NCBI RefSeq assembly: GCF_001591265.1
Contig: NZ_BCUL01000003.1
Span: 106,296 to 170,295 of the forward strand
Source of the DNA: Moraxella atlantae NBRC 14588
GTDB lineage: Bacteria; Pseudomonadota; Gammaproteobacteria; Pseudomonadales; Moraxellaceae
Direction of reading: 5' to 3'
Length of the DNA stretch: 64,000 nucleotides
Numbering within the stretch: the stretch's first letter is position 1; the number at the start of each line of letters is the position of its first letter. The notes under the pieces were generated by a model. It worked only from the letters and a program-made list of their open reading frames with translations, was not told the origin of the DNA and ran no database searches. Position numbers and translations under genes: made by a program. Positions 62,417 to 64,000 of the stretch are shown piece after piece.

Positions 62417-63534
62417 TCTACGCTTGCCTGTGTGCTGTTGGTGCCACTCACTGTAGGATCAGCACTGTTTGCCATCGCTTGCGCTTGCTCGGCAAGACGC
62501 GCTTGTTTTTTTGCCTCTTTGATTGCCTCTTGCTGCTCATCAAAGGCATCATAGGCTTCAACAATTTTTTGCACCAAATGGTGGCGCACGACATCTTTGC
62601 TATCAAACTTGGTGATATGAATTTCTTGAATAGGTGACAAAATAGCCAGTGCTTGGCTCAAGCCTGACTTGGTGCCGCGTGGTAAATCCACCTGCGACAT
62701 ATCACCCGTAATGACAGCGCGCGAGCCAAAACCTAAACGCGTCAAAAACATTTTCATCTGTTCAGGTGTGGTGTTTTGCGCCTCATCCAAAATCACAAAT
62801 GAGTTATTGAGGGTGCGCCCACGCATATATGCCAATGGTGCAACTTCAATAATTTGACGCTCAAGCAATTTACCGACCTTTTCAAAGCCAAGCATTTCAT
62901 AAAGCGCGTCATACAACGGGCGCAAATACGGATCAATTTTTTGTGTCAAATCGCCAGGCAAAAATCCCAGTTTCTCTCCTGCTTCGACAGCAGGACGTAC
63001 CAGCAAGATACGCTCAATCTCATTGCGCTCAAGCATATCAACCGCACAGGCTACTGCTAAATACGTTTTACCTGTCCCTGCAGGACCTACGCCAAACGAA
63101 ATATCTGAAGTCAAAATGCGTTTAACATAACGCTGCTGATTTGCTCCACGCGGCGTAATTTTGCCTTTACGTGTGTGCAGGCTAATCGGTGCATACGTTT
63201 TATGGTCAGTTTCAGTTTGGGCTAGATTATTGTGTTTGGCATCTGCCAAGTCTATCTCACGGCTAAAACTGGTCTGAATCAGCATATGCAAATCTTCGGG
63301 CGTAATATCCGTATTGGTTTGCACCTCATCGGCAAGCTGTAGCAGAATTTTTTCGGCGCGCTCAACAGGGTCAAAATCACCCGATATGACAAAATCGGTC
63401 TTGCGCTGATGAATCTGTACATCTAATCGCTGTTCTAAATATTTAATATGGTTATTGTATTCGCCCAAAAGGGATTTTAATTGTTGGGTGGTAAGGCTAG
63501 ATAAATCAACACTGCGCTGAATAGTATCGCTCAA
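62413..63534 (-). CDS. ybeZ: PhoH family ATPase (YbeZ)
   Basis: A 373-residue PhoH-like protein. The N-terminal KH-like part (residues 1-110) is followed by the P-loop GPAGTGKTYLAVA and the Walker B FVILDEAQNTTPEQMKMFLTR. The last 50 residues are a Lys/Glu/Ala/Gln-rich tail. YbeZ interacts with YbeY and probably acts on RNA. It overlaps ybeY by 4 bp and lies downstream of the rRNA operon. Confidence 0.93.
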   Translation of the reverse strand: MSDTIQRSVDLSSLTTQQLKSLLGEYNNHIKYLEQRLDVQIHQRKTDFVISGDFDPVERAEKILLQLADEVQTNTDITPEDLHMLIQTSFSREIDLADAKHNNLAQTETDHKTYAPISLHTRKGKITPRGANQQRYVKRILTSDISFGVGPAGTGKTYLAVACAVDMLERNEIERILLVRPAVEAGEKLGFLPGDLTQKIDPYLRPLYDALYEMLGFEKVGKLLERQIIEVAPLAYMRGRTLNNSFVILDEAQNTTPEQMKMFLTRLGFGSRAVITGDMSQVDLPRGTKSGLSQALAILSPIQEIHITKFDSKDVVRHHLVQKIVEAYDAFDEQQEAIKEAKKQARLAEQAQAMANSADPTVSGTNSTQASVE

Positions 63535-63644
63535 GTGGTCATCCTTATTGCTGAGAATAAAATTTATTGATTGACATAATAAGTCAATAGCTAACTTATT
63601 ATGGAATTTTTGACAAAAAATGCAAGTCTAAATTATAGGTCAAG

Positions 63645-63680
63645 CAATAAAAAACCCCCACTCAATGAGTGGGGGTTTGG
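63645..63680 (-). terminator. rho-independent terminator of the rRNA operon
   Basis: A stem ACCCCCACT/AGTGGGGGT around a 5-nt loop is followed on the minus strand by TTTTTT. It lies directly after 5S and separates it from phoH. Confidence 0.93.
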
Positions 63681-63687
63681 GATAAAA

Positions 63688-63801
63688 CGCTGACGATGAC
63701 CTACTCTCACATGATCGAATCACACTACCATCGGCGCATTGTCGTTTCACTTCTGAGTTCGGGAAGGGATCAGGTGGTTCCAACAAGCTATGATCGTCAG
63801 C
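63688..63801 (-). rRNA. rrf: 5S ribosomal RNA
   Basis: The minus strand reads GCTGACGATCATAGC at the 5' end and GTCATCGTCAGC at the 3' end, which pair as helix I. Inside, CCTGATCCCTTCCCGAACTC and AGTGAAACG match bacterial 5S. The ends are accurate to a few bases. Confidence 0.95.
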
Positions 63802-63890
63802 AAAGCATTGAGCCTTGCGGCATATAGAGAAATGAGTAACTGAATCGATAAACTTTGGTGAACGTCTACAACCCATTAGGCGTTGTATAG

Positions 63891-64000
63891 TCAAGTCAAA
63901 CGAGCAATTAGTATTGGTTAGCTTCATGCATCGCTGCACTTCCACACCCAACCTATCAACGTCCTGGTCTAGAACGGCTCTTTAGGGAAATCTCATCTTG
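63891..64000 (-). rRNA. rrl: 23S ribosomal RNA, 3' end
   Basis: The last about 110 nt of 23S are on the minus strand: GACGTTGATAGGTTGGGTGTG, GCAGCGATGC and GCTAACCAATACTAATTG match the 3' end of domain VI. The gene continues off the right edge. About 90 bp separate it from 5S, with no tRNA in between. Confidence 0.93.

Noticed and set aside
63640..63951. Open frame over the 5S and 23S region
   Set aside because: The DNA is rRNA and its terminator.

Overview
The window is chromosomal DNA of a Gammaproteobacterium, most likely a member of the Moraxellaceae (Moraxella, Faucicola or Psychrobacter relatives). The grounds are the comC/pilY1-type minor pilin operon next to pilA with a TfpZ accessory protein, the AmgK-MurU peptidoglycan recycling pair, a long LptD, and gspLM standing apart from other secretion genes. 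The family assignment is inferred from gene content and protein resemblance; no search was run. There is no prophage and no CRISPR array. The only mobile-element trace is a short IS200/IS605-type right-end remnant.

Layout. 1-14.3 kb: the start of uvrB, a DUF815 ATPase, zapE, a VIT-family transporter, a nitroreductase, a small catalase, gpsA-sixA, gspL-gspM, the IS remnant, a DUF2057 protein, hda and lipoproteins. 14.5-24.6 kb: etfBA, hemW, a DUF1543 protein, sohB, aspS, a lipid A acyltransferase and murU-amgK. 25-35 kb: lptD-surA, pgeF, a PHP-domain RNase AM, yciB, a YciI protein and mnmC.

35.2-48.3 kb, minus strand: a surface glycan cluster. It has an initiating sugar-phosphate transferase, a complete pseudaminic acid pathway (pseB, pseC, pseF, a fused pseG-pseH, pseI), a Wzx flippase, three glycosyltransferases (GT52, GT14, GT2) and a PglL/TfpO-type O-oligosaccharyltransferase. 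48.4-59.3 kb: tfpZ, pilA and a seven-gene operon fimU-pilV-pilW-pilX-pilY1-pilE-pilE. The simplest reading is that the cluster makes a pseudaminic-acid glycan on a lipid carrier and the PglL-like enzyme attaches it to type IV pilin.

The most striking unannotated structure is between pilE and pilA. Eight 15-bp palindromes related to TGACAAAATTTGTCA are spaced mostly 20-22 bp apart (49967-50148). They lie just upstream of a sigma-54 promoter for pilA (TGGCACG-N4-ATGCA, 49918-49934). A second sigma-54 promoter (AGGCACG-N4-TTGCA, 59306-59322) precedes the minor pilin operon. The array has the position expected of an enhancer for a sigma-54 activator, with PilR the obvious candidate.

59.3-64 kb: infA, truA, a type I asparaginase, ybeY, phoH, and the end of an rRNA operon (5S and the 3' end of 23S), all on the minus strand.
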